Assembly: GCF_025153475.1 (NCBI RefSeq)
Contig: NZ_JANZXA010000006.1
Coordinates: forward strand, 124,001-188,000
Source of the DNA: Novosphingobium mangrovisedimenti
Lineage (GTDB): Bacteria > Pseudomonadota > Alphaproteobacteria > Sphingomonadales > Sphingomonadaceae
Reading direction: 5' to 3'
Length of the DNA stretch: 64,000 nt
Below, piece after piece: positions 8,701 through 16,980 of this stretch. Each line of letters opens with the position of its first letter. Positions within the stretch are counted from its first letter, which is position 1. A model generated the notes under the pieces. The model saw nothing but the letters and a program-made list of their open reading frames with translations, made no database searches and was not told the DNA's origin. A program made the translations under genes and the position numbers.

Positions 8701-10005
8701 ATGATCGATTTTTCCGTAGAGCCTGAATTCCAGGCCAAGCTCGACTGGATGGACACGTTCGTCCGCGAGGAATGCGAGACGATGGACCTGCTGTTCCCCG
8801 AACAGGGCGCACAGTTCGATCCGGACTATGCGGCGGCCAAGCGCCACCTCAAGCCGCTGCAGGAAGAGGTGAAGAAACAGGGCCTGTGGGCCTGCCACCT
8901 CGGCCCGCACCTTGGCGGTCCCGGCTACGGGCAGATCAAGCTGGCGCTGATGAACGAGATCATCGGTCGCTCGAGCTGGGCCCCGGTGGTGTTCGGCACC
9001 GCCGCGCCCGATACCGGCAATGCCGAGATCCTCGCGCTGTTCGGCACGCCGGAGCAGAAGCAGCGCTTCCTCGGCCCGCTGATGGATGGCGAGATCGTCT
9101 CGTGCTTCTCGATGACCGAACCGCAGGGCGGCGCCGATCCGGACGTGTTCACGTGCAGCGCTACGCTGGATGGTGATGAATGGGTGCTGGAGGGCGAGAA
9201 GTGGTTCTCGTCCAACGCCAAGTTCGCCGCCTTCCTGCTGGTGATCGCCGTCACCGATGCCGACAAGCCGCTGACCGAGCGCATGAGCATGTTCATCGTG
9301 CCCACCGAGACCCCGGGCATCGAAATCGTGCGCAATGTCGCGATCGCGGGCGATTTCGATCCCGAGAACGGCCACCACGCGCATATCCGCTACAACAAGG
9401 TGCGCATCCCCTATGACCACATGCTCGGCGAGCGCGGCGGGGGCTTCAAGGTCGCGCAGGCGCGTCTGGGCGGCGGGCGCATCCACCACGCCATGCGCAC
9501 GGTGGGCATGTGCAACCGCGCGCTCGACATGATGCTCGAACGCGCCGTCTCGCGCACGACCAAGGGCAAGATGCTGGGCGAACACCAGATGGTGCAGGAA
9601 AAGATCGCCGATTCGATCATCGAACTCGAACAGTTCCGCCTGCTGGTGCTCAAGACCGCGTGGATGATCGACGAGGTCGAGGCGGGCCGCATGAAGCCCG
9701 GCGCCCCGCGCAAGCATATCGGCATGTGCAAGGTGGCCATGGCCTCGGTCTACGCCAATGTCGTCGGCAAGGCGCTGGAGATCCACGGATCGCTGGGCAT
9801 CTCGCTCGATATGCCGCTGGCCAAGTGGTACGGCGGGCACATGTCGCTGGCCTTTGCCGACGGGCCGACCGATGCGCACAAGTCGCAGCTTGCCCGCGCC
9901 TATCTCAAGCGCGCCAAGCCGGCCGAGGGCATGTTCCCGACCGAACATATCCCCACCCGCACCGCCGCCGCTCTGGCGCGTTACCCTCACGCAAGGGACG
10001 CCTGA
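8701..10005 (+). CDS. Acyl-CoA dehydrogenase, ACAD10/11 (LvaC-like) type
   Basis: A 434-residue flavoprotein of the acyl-CoA dehydrogenase fold. The FAD/substrate-binding segment is seen as SMTEPQGGADP, then GEKWFSSNAKFAAF and an Arg-rich helix LGGGRIHHAMRTVG. The residue in the catalytic-base position of medium-chain enzymes (YEGT) is Asp387 in ADGPTDAH, the pattern I recall for ACAD10/11 relatives. Those proteins act on 4-hydroxy (4-phospho) acyl-CoA esters, and LvaC does the equivalent step in P. putida. The adjacent APH-type kinase fits that reading well. The gene lies between the two copies of the 137-bp repeat and ends one base before the SDR start. Confidence 0.85.
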   Translation: MIDFSVEPEFQAKLDWMDTFVREECETMDLLFPEQGAQFDPDYAAAKRHLKPLQEEVKKQGLWACHLGPHLGGPGYGQIKLALMNEIIGRSSWAPVVFGTAAPDTGNAEILALFGTPEQKQRFLGPLMDGEIVSCFSMTEPQGGADPDVFTCSATLDGDEWVLEGEKWFSSNAKFAAFLLVIAVTDADKPLTERMSMFIVPTETPGIEIVRNVAIAGDFDPENGHHAHIRYNKVRIPYDHMLGERGGGFKVAQARLGGGRIHHAMRTVGMCNRALDMMLERAVSRTTKGKMLGEHQMVQEKIADSIIELEQFRLLVLKTAWMIDEVEAGRMKPGAPRKHIGMCKVAMASVYANVVGKALEIHGSLGISLDMPLAKWYGGHMSLAFADGPTDAHKSQLARAYLKRAKPAEGMFPTEHIPTRTAAALARYPHARDA

Positions 10006-10006
10006 C

Positions 10007-10747
10007 ATGGACCCGTTGTTCGATTTCACCGGCAAGGTCGCGCTTGTCACCGGCGGCTCGCGCGGCCTTGGCTACCAGATGGTCAAGGCCTTCGCCGAGC
10101 GCGGCTGCGACGTCATCATCGCCAGCCGCAAGCTGGAAAACTGCGAGAAGGTGGCAGAGGAATGCCGCGCGCTGGGCGTGCAGGCCAAGGCGCTGTCCGC
10201 CCATGTGGGCCGCTGGGATGCCTGCACCGAACTGGTCGAGCAGGCCTGGGATGCCTTCGGGCATGTGGATATCCTTGTGAACAACGCGGGGATGAGCCCG
10301 GCACAACCCAGCCACGAGGTGACCGAGAAGCTGTTCGACTCCGTCGTGAACCTCAACTTCAAGGGGCCGTTCCGCATCGCCAGCCTGATGGCGCACCGCA
10401 TGTCTGAAGCTAATGGGGGGGGCATCATCAACGTCTCGTCCTCGGGATCGATGATGCCGCTGCCCAAGACGATCCCCTACGGCTCGTCCAAGGCCGCGCT
10501 CAATGCCATGAGCAAGAGCCTTGCCTGGGAATATGCGCCCAAGGTGCGGGTCAATACGCTCTCGCCCGGCGCATTTCGCACCGACATCGTCGAGGCCTGG
10601 CCGGACAAGGGCAAGGGCCCGATCCCGATCCCGCGCGGCCATGCCGCCGAGCCGGAGGAGATCGTCACCGCCGCCCTGTTCCTGGCGAGCCCGGCCTCGG
10701 TCAACGTGACCGGCTCGCTCGTCCGCTGCGACGGCGGCCAGCATTAA
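10007..10747 (+). CDS. Short-chain dehydrogenase/reductase (SDR), possible hydroxyacyl-CoA dehydrogenase
   Basis: A 246-residue classical SDR. The NAD(P)-binding TGGSRGLG is near residue 14, NNAG follows, and the active site shows Ser in NVSSSGSM and YGSSK (Tyr-x3-Lys). The start ATG 10007 is one base after the ACAD stop TGA 10003-10005, so translation is probably coupled. In the lva cluster the SDR LvaD follows the ACAD and oxidises the 3-hydroxyacyl-CoA product; the same role is inferred here. Cofactor preference between NAD and NADP is not clear. Confidence 0.85.
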   Translation: MDPLFDFTGKVALVTGGSRGLGYQMVKAFAERGCDVIIASRKLENCEKVAEECRALGVQAKALSAHVGRWDACTELVEQAWDAFGHVDILVNNAGMSPAQPSHEVTEKLFDSVVNLNFKGPFRIASLMAHRMSEANGGGIINVSSSGSMMPLPKTIPYGSSKAALNAMSKSLAWEYAPKVRVNTLSPGAFRTDIVEAWPDKGKGPIPIPRGHAAEPEEIVTAALFLASPASVNVTGSLVRCDGGQH

Positions 10748-10880
10748 TCCTCCCCCGACGGGGGAGGGGGACCACCCGCAGGGTGGTGGAGGGGCACAGG
10801 CGGTTTACGCGACGTCTCGTGATGCCGCCCGTACCCCTCCACCATGCTTCGCATGGTCCCCCTCCCCGTATCGGGGAGGA
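10744..10880. repeat. 137-bp intergenic palindromic repeat, copy B
   Basis: Second copy of the element at 8547-8683, differing at a modest number of positions, mostly in the central spacer. It begins inside the SDR stop codon (TTAATCC overlaps TAA), exactly as copy A abuts the kinase stop. Its right-hand hairpin CCTCCCCGTATCGGGGAGG lies 15 bases before the next gene, near the Shine-Dalgarno, so folding could influence readthrough or initiation. Confidence 0.85.
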
Positions 10881-10894
10881 ATAGGAGTTTTGTG

Positions 10895-11872
10895 ATGCCT
10901 AAAGCCGTAACCGGCCACGAATTCGGCCCGCCCGAAAGCTACGTGCTCGAAGAGTTCGATCCCGGCCCGCCGGCCGAGGGCGAAGTGCGCGTGGCGATCA
11001 AGGCCGCCGGCGTCTCCTACGTCGATGTGCTAACAGCTATGGGCAAGTACCAGTTCAAGCCTTCGCTGCCCTTTATCCCGGGCAGCGAGGCGGCGGGCGT
11101 GGTCGAGGCGGTTGGGCCGGGCGTCACGCATCTTGCGGTGGGCGACCGGGTGTTCTGCGGCGGTCTGGGCGGACTGTTTGCCGAGGCGAACAACTTCAAG
11201 GCCGCCAACATGGCCAAGGTCCCCGATGCGATGAGCTTCGAGCAGGCCGCGGTGTTCTCGGTGAACTACCAGACGGCCTATTACGCGCTGGCCGATCGTG
11301 GCCGCGCCAAACCGGGCGAGACGCTACTGGTGCTCGGCGCTGCCGGGGGCACCGGCTTTGCCGCCGTGCAGGTGGGCAAGCATCTGGGACTGCGGGTGAT
11401 CGCTTCGGCATCGAGCAAGGAAAAGCAGGACATCGCGCTGGCCGGCGGTGCCGATGCCGTCGTCACCACGGGCGCCGAGGACTGGCGCGATCAGGTCAAG
11501 GCGGCGAATGGCGGCAAGCCGGTCGACCTGGTGTTCGACCCGGTCGGCGGCGATGCCACCGAACTGGCGTTCCGCAATCTCGGCTATGACGGACGGCACC
11601 TCGTGATCGGCTTTCCGGCGGGGATCGCCGCGCTCAAGACCAACCTGCCGCTGCTGAAGAGCGCCAGCCTCGTCGGCGTACAGATGCGCGACCATGCGCT
11701 CAAGCGCCCGCAGGAGGCCGAGGCGATGCGCCGCAAGGTGATGGAACTGGCGGGCGAGGGGATCTTCACCCCAGCGATTGCCGAGCGCTATCCTCTGGCG
11801 GATTATGCAGCGGCCATGAATGCGGCGTTTTCCGGCAAGGCGGCCGGCAGGGTCGTGCTGACGATGGCTTAA
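10895..11872 (+). CDS. Zinc-independent MDR oxidoreductase (NADPH:quinone oxidoreductase-like)
   Basis: A 325-residue medium-chain dehydrogenase/reductase. N-terminal GroES-like fold contains GSEAAGVVEAVGPGV; the Rossmann domain has GAAGGTGFAAVQVGK. Cysteine/histidine zinc ligands of alcohol dehydrogenases are absent, which fits the quinone oxidoreductase/enoyl-reductase branch. ATG 10895 was chosen because AGGAG lies 7 bases upstream; longer frames run back into the repeat. It closes the co-oriented cluster begun at 5320. It may reduce an enoyl-CoA or act on an unrelated quinone. The downstream AraC gene is convergent. Confidence 0.85.
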   Translation: MPKAVTGHEFGPPESYVLEEFDPGPPAEGEVRVAIKAAGVSYVDVLTAMGKYQFKPSLPFIPGSEAAGVVEAVGPGVTHLAVGDRVFCGGLGGLFAEANNFKAANMAKVPDAMSFEQAAVFSVNYQTAYYALADRGRAKPGETLLVLGAAGGTGFAAVQVGKHLGLRVIASASSKEKQDIALAGGADAVVTTGAEDWRDQVKAANGGKPVDLVFDPVGGDATELAFRNLGYDGRHLVIGFPAGIAALKTNLPLLKSASLVGVQMRDHALKRPQEAEAMRRKVMELAGEGIFTPAIAERYPLADYAAAMNAAFSGKAAGRVVLTMA

Positions 11873-11903
11873 CGGCGTTCGGCAAGTTGAAGGCCGTTAG
11901 GGC

Positions 11904-12965
11904 TCAACTCCCCGCGCGGTACTGCTGCGGGGTCATCCCCGTCCAGCGCTTGAAGGCGCGGCCGAAACTGGTCTGTTCGCCGTAGCCGAGCCGGTCGGCG
12001 ATCTCGTCGAGCGACAGGCGCCGGTCGGCAAGATGCGTCTTGGCGAGCGTTTCGCGCTGCTTTTCGACCAGTTCGGAAAACTTCGCGCCCTCTGCCGACA
12101 GGCGTGATTGCAGCGTACGCACCGACATGCCGGTCTTGTCCGCGCAGCGTTCGATAGAACACGTGCCGCGCGCTAGCGAGCCGCGGATGAAGCTGTCGAC
12201 CTTGTCGATGATCGACTGGCTGTGTTCGGACTTTACGCGCTGCAGATAGGAGCCGAGCAGCTTGTAGAGCAGGCGGTTCGCGCTGGGCACCGGCTGTTCG
12301 AGCGCGCGCACGGGGAAGGCGATCGAGTTGCGGGTCGAGCGGCTCTTCACGCGGCAACCCAGCGATTTCTCGATTTCGGGCAGGTCGCTGGTGCGCGGAT
12401 CGGCGGACAGGCTCACCCAGCTGGGCCGGAACGAAGGGCCGCCAATGGCCTGGAGCAGCTTCGCATTGAGCATGACCGCCTGGTAGTTCGCCTGGTCGTT
12501 CACGCCGATGTCGGTGTTGATGAGCCAGGTTAGTTCGGCGGTTTCGCGTCCCTCGATCAGCACGACCTCGCAATCCGGCGCGTGAACCACCGGCAGGAAG
12601 TCGATCAGGCAGCGGATTCCGGCGCGCACGGTCGGGGCGGAACGGCACAGCGCGGTGACGCAGCCGAACACTTCGGGATCCTGCAGGGTGGCGATGTGCA
12701 GGCCGAAGAGGGGATCGTCGAAAGCGGAACTGCAGTATTCGAAGGTATCGGCAAGTTGCTGCGGGGCGATCAGGCTTTCGGGATCGGTAAGGACCCGCGC
12801 TTCCATGCCGTGGCGCTCGACGATGCCGCGGGCATCGCGTCCATAATTGCGCGCGACGTGGGCGAGCCCCGCGAAATTGGCTGCCCGCACTTGTCCGCCG
12901 CCGGGGGCGACGTCGAGTGGACCGTCGAGACTGAAGAAACTGCTTTCGCCCATGGCTGTCCTCAC
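11904..12965 (-). CDS. AraC-family transcriptional regulator (arabinose-binding-like N-terminal domain)
   Basis: A 353-residue regulator. The N-terminal ~230 residues resemble the Arabinose_bd/OruR-type sensor domain (segment LIAPQQLADTFEYCS, then FGCVTALCRSAPTVRAG). The C-terminal double helix-turn-helix of AraC follows: CADKTGMSVRTLQSRL and LDEIADRLGYGEQTSFGRAF, ending in the conserved WTGMTPQQYR. It is divergent from the crotonase gene at 13124 and is the obvious candidate regulator for it. The first Met (12965) or the Met at codon 5 could be the start. Confidence 0.88.
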   Translation of the reverse strand: MRTAMGESSFFSLDGPLDVAPGGGQVRAANFAGLAHVARNYGRDARGIVERHGMEARVLTDPESLIAPQQLADTFEYCSSAFDDPLFGLHIATLQDPEVFGCVTALCRSAPTVRAGIRCLIDFLPVVHAPDCEVVLIEGRETAELTWLINTDIGVNDQANYQAVMLNAKLLQAIGGPSFRPSWVSLSADPRTSDLPEIEKSLGCRVKSRSTRNSIAFPVRALEQPVPSANRLLYKLLGSYLQRVKSEHSQSIIDKVDSFIRGSLARGTCSIERCADKTGMSVRTLQSRLSAEGAKFSELVEKQRETLAKTHLADRRLSLDEIADRLGYGEQTSFGRAFKRWTGMTPQQYRAGS

Positions 12966-13062
12966 CGGCTGGGTATTCCGGACGGACGTCTCCGCGCCCT
13001 GTCCGCTGGTCGATTTAAAGCATGCAATATCGAGAATGCCGCGCGAAATGCCAATACCCTCA

Positions 13063-13092
13063 TGCTTGCCTGTGGCAGCACGCGGGCAAGCA
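13063..13092. promoter_or_regulatory. Inverted repeat in the araC/crotonase divergent region
   Basis: TGCTTGCC (13063-13070) and GGCAAGCA (13085-13092) form an 8-bp perfect inverted repeat with a 14-base spacer, in the 158-bp gap between the divergent AraC and crotonase genes. It may bind the AraC regulator, although AraC proteins more often use direct repeats. It lies 32 bases before the crotonase ATG. Confidence 0.4.
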
Positions 13093-13123
13093 CGAAAAAG
13101 CCATGTGGCGGGAGAGAACGCTG

Positions 13124-14095
13124 ATGAAAACGATAGCAGATCACAAGAAAGCCGCCGAGGCGCACGTCCTCTATGAAAAGGACCCCGCCACCAAGATCGC
13201 GACGATCACCTTCAACCGGCTCGAAAAGCACAACACCGCCACCATCGGCATGCGCGCGCGTTTCGGCGAACTGGTGTTCAAGGCGAACATCGACGACGAA
13301 GTGAAGGTCCTCGTGATCCGCGGCATGGGCGACAACCTGGGCAGCGGCGGCGATCTCGACGAGCACGGCGATCTCTACCTGAGCCCCGGCCCGGACGACA
13401 ATTTCCTCGTCGACCTGGAGATCGACGATCCCAGCGTGAAGTACCCGCCGGCGGGTTCCTACCGCTACCTCCACGGGCTGACCGACTATTATGCCAAGGC
13501 GCGCTCGGGCAACCGGCCGCTGCAGGAGTTCAAGAAGATCTCGATCATCGAGGCCAAGGGCTACTGCTATGGCTGGCACTTCTACCAGTGCGCAGATGCC
13601 GACCTGATCGTCTCGTCGGACGACGCGCTGTTCGGCCATCCCTCGTTCCGCTACGCCGGCTGGGGGCCGCGCATGTGGCAGTGGCTGGAAACCGTCGGCT
13701 TGCGCCGCTTTTCCGAAATGCTCTTCACCGGCCGTCCGTTCACGGCGGGCGAGATGTTCCAGTCCAACTTCGTCAACTCGGTGGTGTCGCGTGATCAGCT
13801 CGAGGCCGAAACCGCCAAGTACGCGCACGCCTGCTCGATCACGCGGCCGACCGACGTGGTGGTGGCGCAGAAGACCTTCATCGAGGCCTACAAGCAGTAT
13901 CGCGGCGAATATTTCGGCTCGCTGCTCACCGGCTGGCTCGAAGGCATGCTGCCGCTGATGAAGGACGACGGCGAGAACGACGTGAACCTGGGCAAGGACA
14001 ACACCTTCAAGCAGGGCATCGGCAAGGTCGTGAAGGGTCACGATCTCAACTACCCGCCCGAATGGCGCCTTTCGAAGAAGGGGCGGCTGGGCTGA
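13124..14095 (+). CDS. Crotonase-superfamily protein (enoyl-CoA hydratase/isomerase fold), both catalytic Glu missing
   Basis: A 323-residue crotonase-fold protein, longer than the usual ~260 residues because of an insertion between GGDLDEHGDLYLSPGPD and IIEAKG. The oxyanion-hole glycine regions are present (NLGSGGDLD and GYCYGWHF). The two glutamates that catalyse hydration in enoyl-CoA hydratase are replaced: Tyr in GYCYGWHFYQ and Ser in GHPSFRYAGWG. Hence a different reaction is likely, such as isomerisation, hydrolysis or C-C cleavage, as in 6-oxocamphor hydrolase and relatives. GGGAGAG precedes ATG 13124. The divergent AraC gene probably regulates it. Confidence 0.78.
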   Translation: MKTIADHKKAAEAHVLYEKDPATKIATITFNRLEKHNTATIGMRARFGELVFKANIDDEVKVLVIRGMGDNLGSGGDLDEHGDLYLSPGPDDNFLVDLEIDDPSVKYPPAGSYRYLHGLTDYYAKARSGNRPLQEFKKISIIEAKGYCYGWHFYQCADADLIVSSDDALFGHPSFRYAGWGPRMWQWLETVGLRRFSEMLFTGRPFTAGEMFQSNFVNSVVSRDQLEAETAKYAHACSITRPTDVVVAQKTFIEAYKQYRGEYFGSLLTGWLEGMLPLMKDDGENDVNLGKDNTFKQGIGKVVKGHDLNYPPEWRLSKKGRLG

Positions 14096-14294
14096 TCCCC
14101 GGCCGGTCCTTTCCGGACCGTGATTGTCGATACCGGGCTCGTCGATAATGCACGCAATGCAGAAGAGTTTGCATGCACGGTAGAGTTGGCGGCCGGTGTC
14201 GTGGTAAAAAAGCAGGGTGTCCTGACCGGCAAGAGTCGGCAGAAATCCAGGCGGGCGCGTGCAGGAAGCACCTGCCCGTGAGCGGGAGAGAGCC

Positions 14295-15335
14295 ATGACA
14301 GAGACCTTGTTCTCATTCGACAAGCGCAATTACCGCGAGTGCCAGCAGATGTTCCGCGGTACGCGCGAACAGGAATATTATCTCGGCGAGCTACGGATCG
14401 AGGATGCGTCGACTGTCGACGTGCGGTCCGAGCGCAAGACGGTGGGCGCGATTTCGATCATCAAGCAGCGTTCGGCCACCAACCTGTCGTTCCGCCGTTC
14501 GCGCCAGCACATCCGCGAGGACGCGACCGATCTGTCGATCCTCTGGTTCGTCAAGCATGGCGAACTGGCCTTGTCCAACCAGTGCGGAAACAAGGTCGCC
14601 AGGCCGGGCGATTTCGTGATTACCCGCTCGATGTCGCCTTTCTTCATCGAATGCCGCACCGACAGCGACAACGTGCACGAAGTGCTCCACGTCACCGTGC
14701 CGACGCATATCCTGCGATCCTATATCCAGCAGAATTTCAGCACCGGCCTGTTCATGCCGATGGAACGCGCCGAGCTGGCGATTGCCGAGAACATCCTGAC
14801 CGACGTTTTCGAGGACGATGGCGGTCTGGGCGAGGAATCGGCGCGACTGCTGGCGGAAACCGCCTTCGGCCTGATCGGCAACGCGGTTCGCGCCGCCGAG
14901 GACGTGCAGCCTGCGCGCCAGTCGATTGCCGAGCGGCGGCTGGAGGAAGTGCTGCGTTTCATCGAAGTGCACTTGTCCGATCCCCAGCTTTCGACCGCGA
15001 TGGTCGCCAAGGGGTGCGGGATCAGCCCGCGCTACCTCTCGTTCCTGTTGCGCCTGCGCGAGACCTCGTTCTCCGAGCTGGTCTGGGAACAGCGGCTGGC
15101 CAAGGCCAAGGCCTGGCTGGCGAGTTCCGACCCGCATGACATCTCGATCAGCGAGATCGCCTATGGCGTCGGGTTCAAGAGCCCCGCGCATTTCAGCCGC
15201 ATGTTCAAGCGCGTGTTCGGCGCCAATCCGCGCGAGTATCGCGGTGAATGCAGCGCTCGCGAGGCCATGGCCGTGCAGGTGGAAACGTCCGAGGGCTTTC
15301 CCGAATATCCGGTTGCCGGCCAGCTTCTGCAGTAG
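14295..15335 (+). CDS. AraC-family transcriptional regulator (AraC_binding_2-like sensor)
   Basis: A 346-residue regulator. The N-terminal half is a cupin-type sensor (positions about 60-190, with GNKVARPGDFVI and FFIECRT). The C-terminal AraC DNA-binding domain includes MVAKGCGISPRYLSFLLR and SISEIAYGVGFKSPAHFSRMF, closing with FGANPREYR. ATG 14295 has GGGAGAGAG upstream; the longer frame from 14259 lacks such a site. It sits between the crotonase (199 bases upstream) and a small barrel protein (101 bases downstream), all on the plus strand. A role in controlling one of these is likely but not proven. Confidence 0.88.
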   Translation: MTETLFSFDKRNYRECQQMFRGTREQEYYLGELRIEDASTVDVRSERKTVGAISIIKQRSATNLSFRRSRQHIREDATDLSILWFVKHGELALSNQCGNKVARPGDFVITRSMSPFFIECRTDSDNVHEVLHVTVPTHILRSYIQQNFSTGLFMPMERAELAIAENILTDVFEDDGGLGEESARLLAETAFGLIGNAVRAAEDVQPARQSIAERRLEEVLRFIEVHLSDPQLSTAMVAKGCGISPRYLSFLLRLRETSFSELVWEQRLAKAKAWLASSDPHDISISEIAYGVGFKSPAHFSRMFKRVFGANPREYRGECSAREAMAVQVETSEGFPEYPVAGQLLQ

Positions 15336-15436
15336 GCCCGTCCGGTGGGGCGATCTGTGCTCCCTTTTAGATAGTGGGCACTTGCATCGCTTCGGGCGAT
15401 GGCGAATGTTGCCGTCCGAACAATCAGGAGGATGTC

Positions 15437-15775
15437 ATGCCGAAGATGAAGCTCGTTGCGCTTACCCGTCCGCTGCCCGGCCGCGAGGACGAGTATCACG
15501 AATGGTACAACACCAAGCACCTGCCGGAGCTGGTCAACAAGTTTGGGATGGCCGGCGCCCAGCGCTACAAGCTGGCCGCCAAGCTGATGGGGCGTGACGA
15601 GAACGAATTCCTCGCGATCTACGATATCGAGGCGGACGATCCGATGGCGTTCCTGGGCGCGATGGGCACGGCGGCCCAGTCCGGCGAACTGACGCAGAGC
15701 GATGCTCAGGACATGGGCACCTGTTATACCGCGCTCTTCACCGAAATGGGCGAACGGGTTGTGCCGGACGCGTAA
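15437..15775 (+). CDS. Small dimeric alpha/beta-barrel (EthD-like) protein
   Basis: A 112-residue protein. KMKLVALTRPLPGRE is the first beta-strand, HEWYNTKHLPELVN matches the EthD/stress-responsive barrel pattern in which a short hydrophobic sheet is followed by a W-x-x-x-H-x-P helix, and QRYKLA and FLAIYDIE are later strands. Such proteins are often subsidiary factors or isomerases in catabolic operons (EthD in ether degradation); the reaction here is unknown. Start chosen at ATG 15437, where AGGAGG lies 5 bases upstream. It follows the AraC gene by about 100 bases and may be its target. Confidence 0.72.
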   Translation: MPKMKLVALTRPLPGREDEYHEWYNTKHLPELVNKFGMAGAQRYKLAAKLMGRDENEFLAIYDIEADDPMAFLGAMGTAAQSGELTQSDAQDMGTCYTALFTEMGERVVPDA

Positions 15776-15873
15776 TGCACAAGGCCAGCACGCAAGCGGA
15801 GGCCTTTTTGCTTGGCCTGTCTTGCCGGGTCTGCGCGAACCCCGATTTCGCCGAATACGGGCTAACACTATCG

Positions 15874-15888
15874 TTAATCCAAACTTAG
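15874..15888. promoter_or_regulatory. CtrA-like box upstream of diguanylate cyclase
   Basis: TTAA-N7-TTAG at 15874-15888 matches 7 of 8 fixed positions of the alphaproteobacterial CtrA consensus TTAA-N7-TTAA. It ends 24 bases before the GGDEF gene start. CtrA controls motility, pili and c-di-GMP genes in many alphaproteobacteria. The match is by eye and one mismatch is present. Confidence 0.5.
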
Positions 15889-15912
15889 CGGCTTGTCGGT
15901 TATGCCTGTGTC

Positions 15913-16932
15913 ATGACCGCCAAGCGCAAGATAGAGCGGCGGGAGGTTCGCCACCCCTCGTTGCAACTGGAACACTCGTTCCTGTTCAGGATGCCGCCCC
16001 GCGTGGCATGGCCGGTCGTCATCATGCTGTTGTGCGCGGTCGCGCTGGTCGAATCCGTTGCACCCGCGCAGATCTGGTTCGGTCCGGTCTATCTGGCGGT
16101 GATCGCGCTGGCGGCCTGGGCCCTGAGCACACGTATTGCCGTGGCCATCGGCATCGCGGTCATCGCGATCAAGGTGGCGACGGGAACCGTGCCTTACTAT
16201 CCCGACGATACCAACCTTCAGATCCTGAGCCTGGCGGGCAGGATTGTGGGCATCCTTATCGTCGTCGTCTTCATCGGCATGGCGCGCAAGTCGTGTGAAC
16301 GGGAATGGCGGGTAGCCCGTACGGACCCGCTCACGGGCGCGCTGAACCGGCAGGCCTTCTTCGAGATAGCCGAGAGCGATCAGTGCTCTGGCGGCTGGTC
16401 CGCGCTGGTCTATGCCGATCTCGACGGCCTCAAGCAACTGAACGACGAGAAGGGTCATGCCCAGGGTGACAAGAGCCTGAAGGCTTTTGCCGACATTGTG
16501 CGCAAGACCATCCGCAAGGGCGATGTCTTTGCGCGCATGGGCGGCGATGAATTCGTCATTTTCATGAAAGTGAAGGACGAGGCGGCGGGGTCCGCCGTCG
16601 CCAGTCGGTTGCACGATGCGATCAACAACGGGGGGCCGGGCAGCCTCAAGTGCAGCCTCGGCATCCTTGTGCTGCCCAACGGCCTGAATTCGGTCGATGC
16701 CGATCTGAGAGCGGCCGATGCCCTGATGTACATGGCCAAGCAATCGGGTTCGGGCGTCGTCGTCCTGAGCAGTGCCGAGATCAAGGGCGATCTGGGGCTG
16801 CATGTTCCTGCATCGACGGTGCGGACGACCGATCGCGACAGCGCGGTGCGGCAGTCCGACCGGATCTCTGCCGGTGCGACGCTTCCGCCGGACGACGGAC
16901 ATCCCGGCTCGCAATCATGCACGGCCGCCTGA
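15913..16932 (+). CDS. Diguanylate cyclase (GGDEF) with N-terminal membrane domain
   Basis: A 339-residue membrane-anchored enzyme making cyclic di-GMP from two GTP. Three to four hydrophobic segments occupy residues 30-120. The catalytic GGDEF domain follows: ARTDPLTGALNRQAF, YADLDGLKQLND, and the active site GGDEF in ARMGGDEFVIF. Five residues before it, RKGD is the RxxD inhibitory I-site, so product feedback is expected. A Ser/Asp-rich tail of about 40 residues follows with no known domain. The CtrA-like box lies immediately upstream. No EAL phosphodiesterase domain is present. Confidence 0.9.
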   Translation: MTAKRKIERREVRHPSLQLEHSFLFRMPPRVAWPVVIMLLCAVALVESVAPAQIWFGPVYLAVIALAAWALSTRIAVAIGIAVIAIKVATGTVPYYPDDTNLQILSLAGRIVGILIVVVFIGMARKSCEREWRVARTDPLTGALNRQAFFEIAESDQCSGGWSALVYADLDGLKQLNDEKGHAQGDKSLKAFADIVRKTIRKGDVFARMGGDEFVIFMKVKDEAAGSAVASRLHDAINNGGPGSLKCSLGILVLPNGLNSVDADLRAADALMYMAKQSGSGVVVLSSAEIKGDLGLHVPASTVRTTDRDSAVRQSDRISAGATLPPDDGHPGSQSCTAA

Positions 16933-16980
16933 CCAAGGGTTCGGCGGGCAGGTCCGGTCGCGTACCGGAAACTCTTCCTG

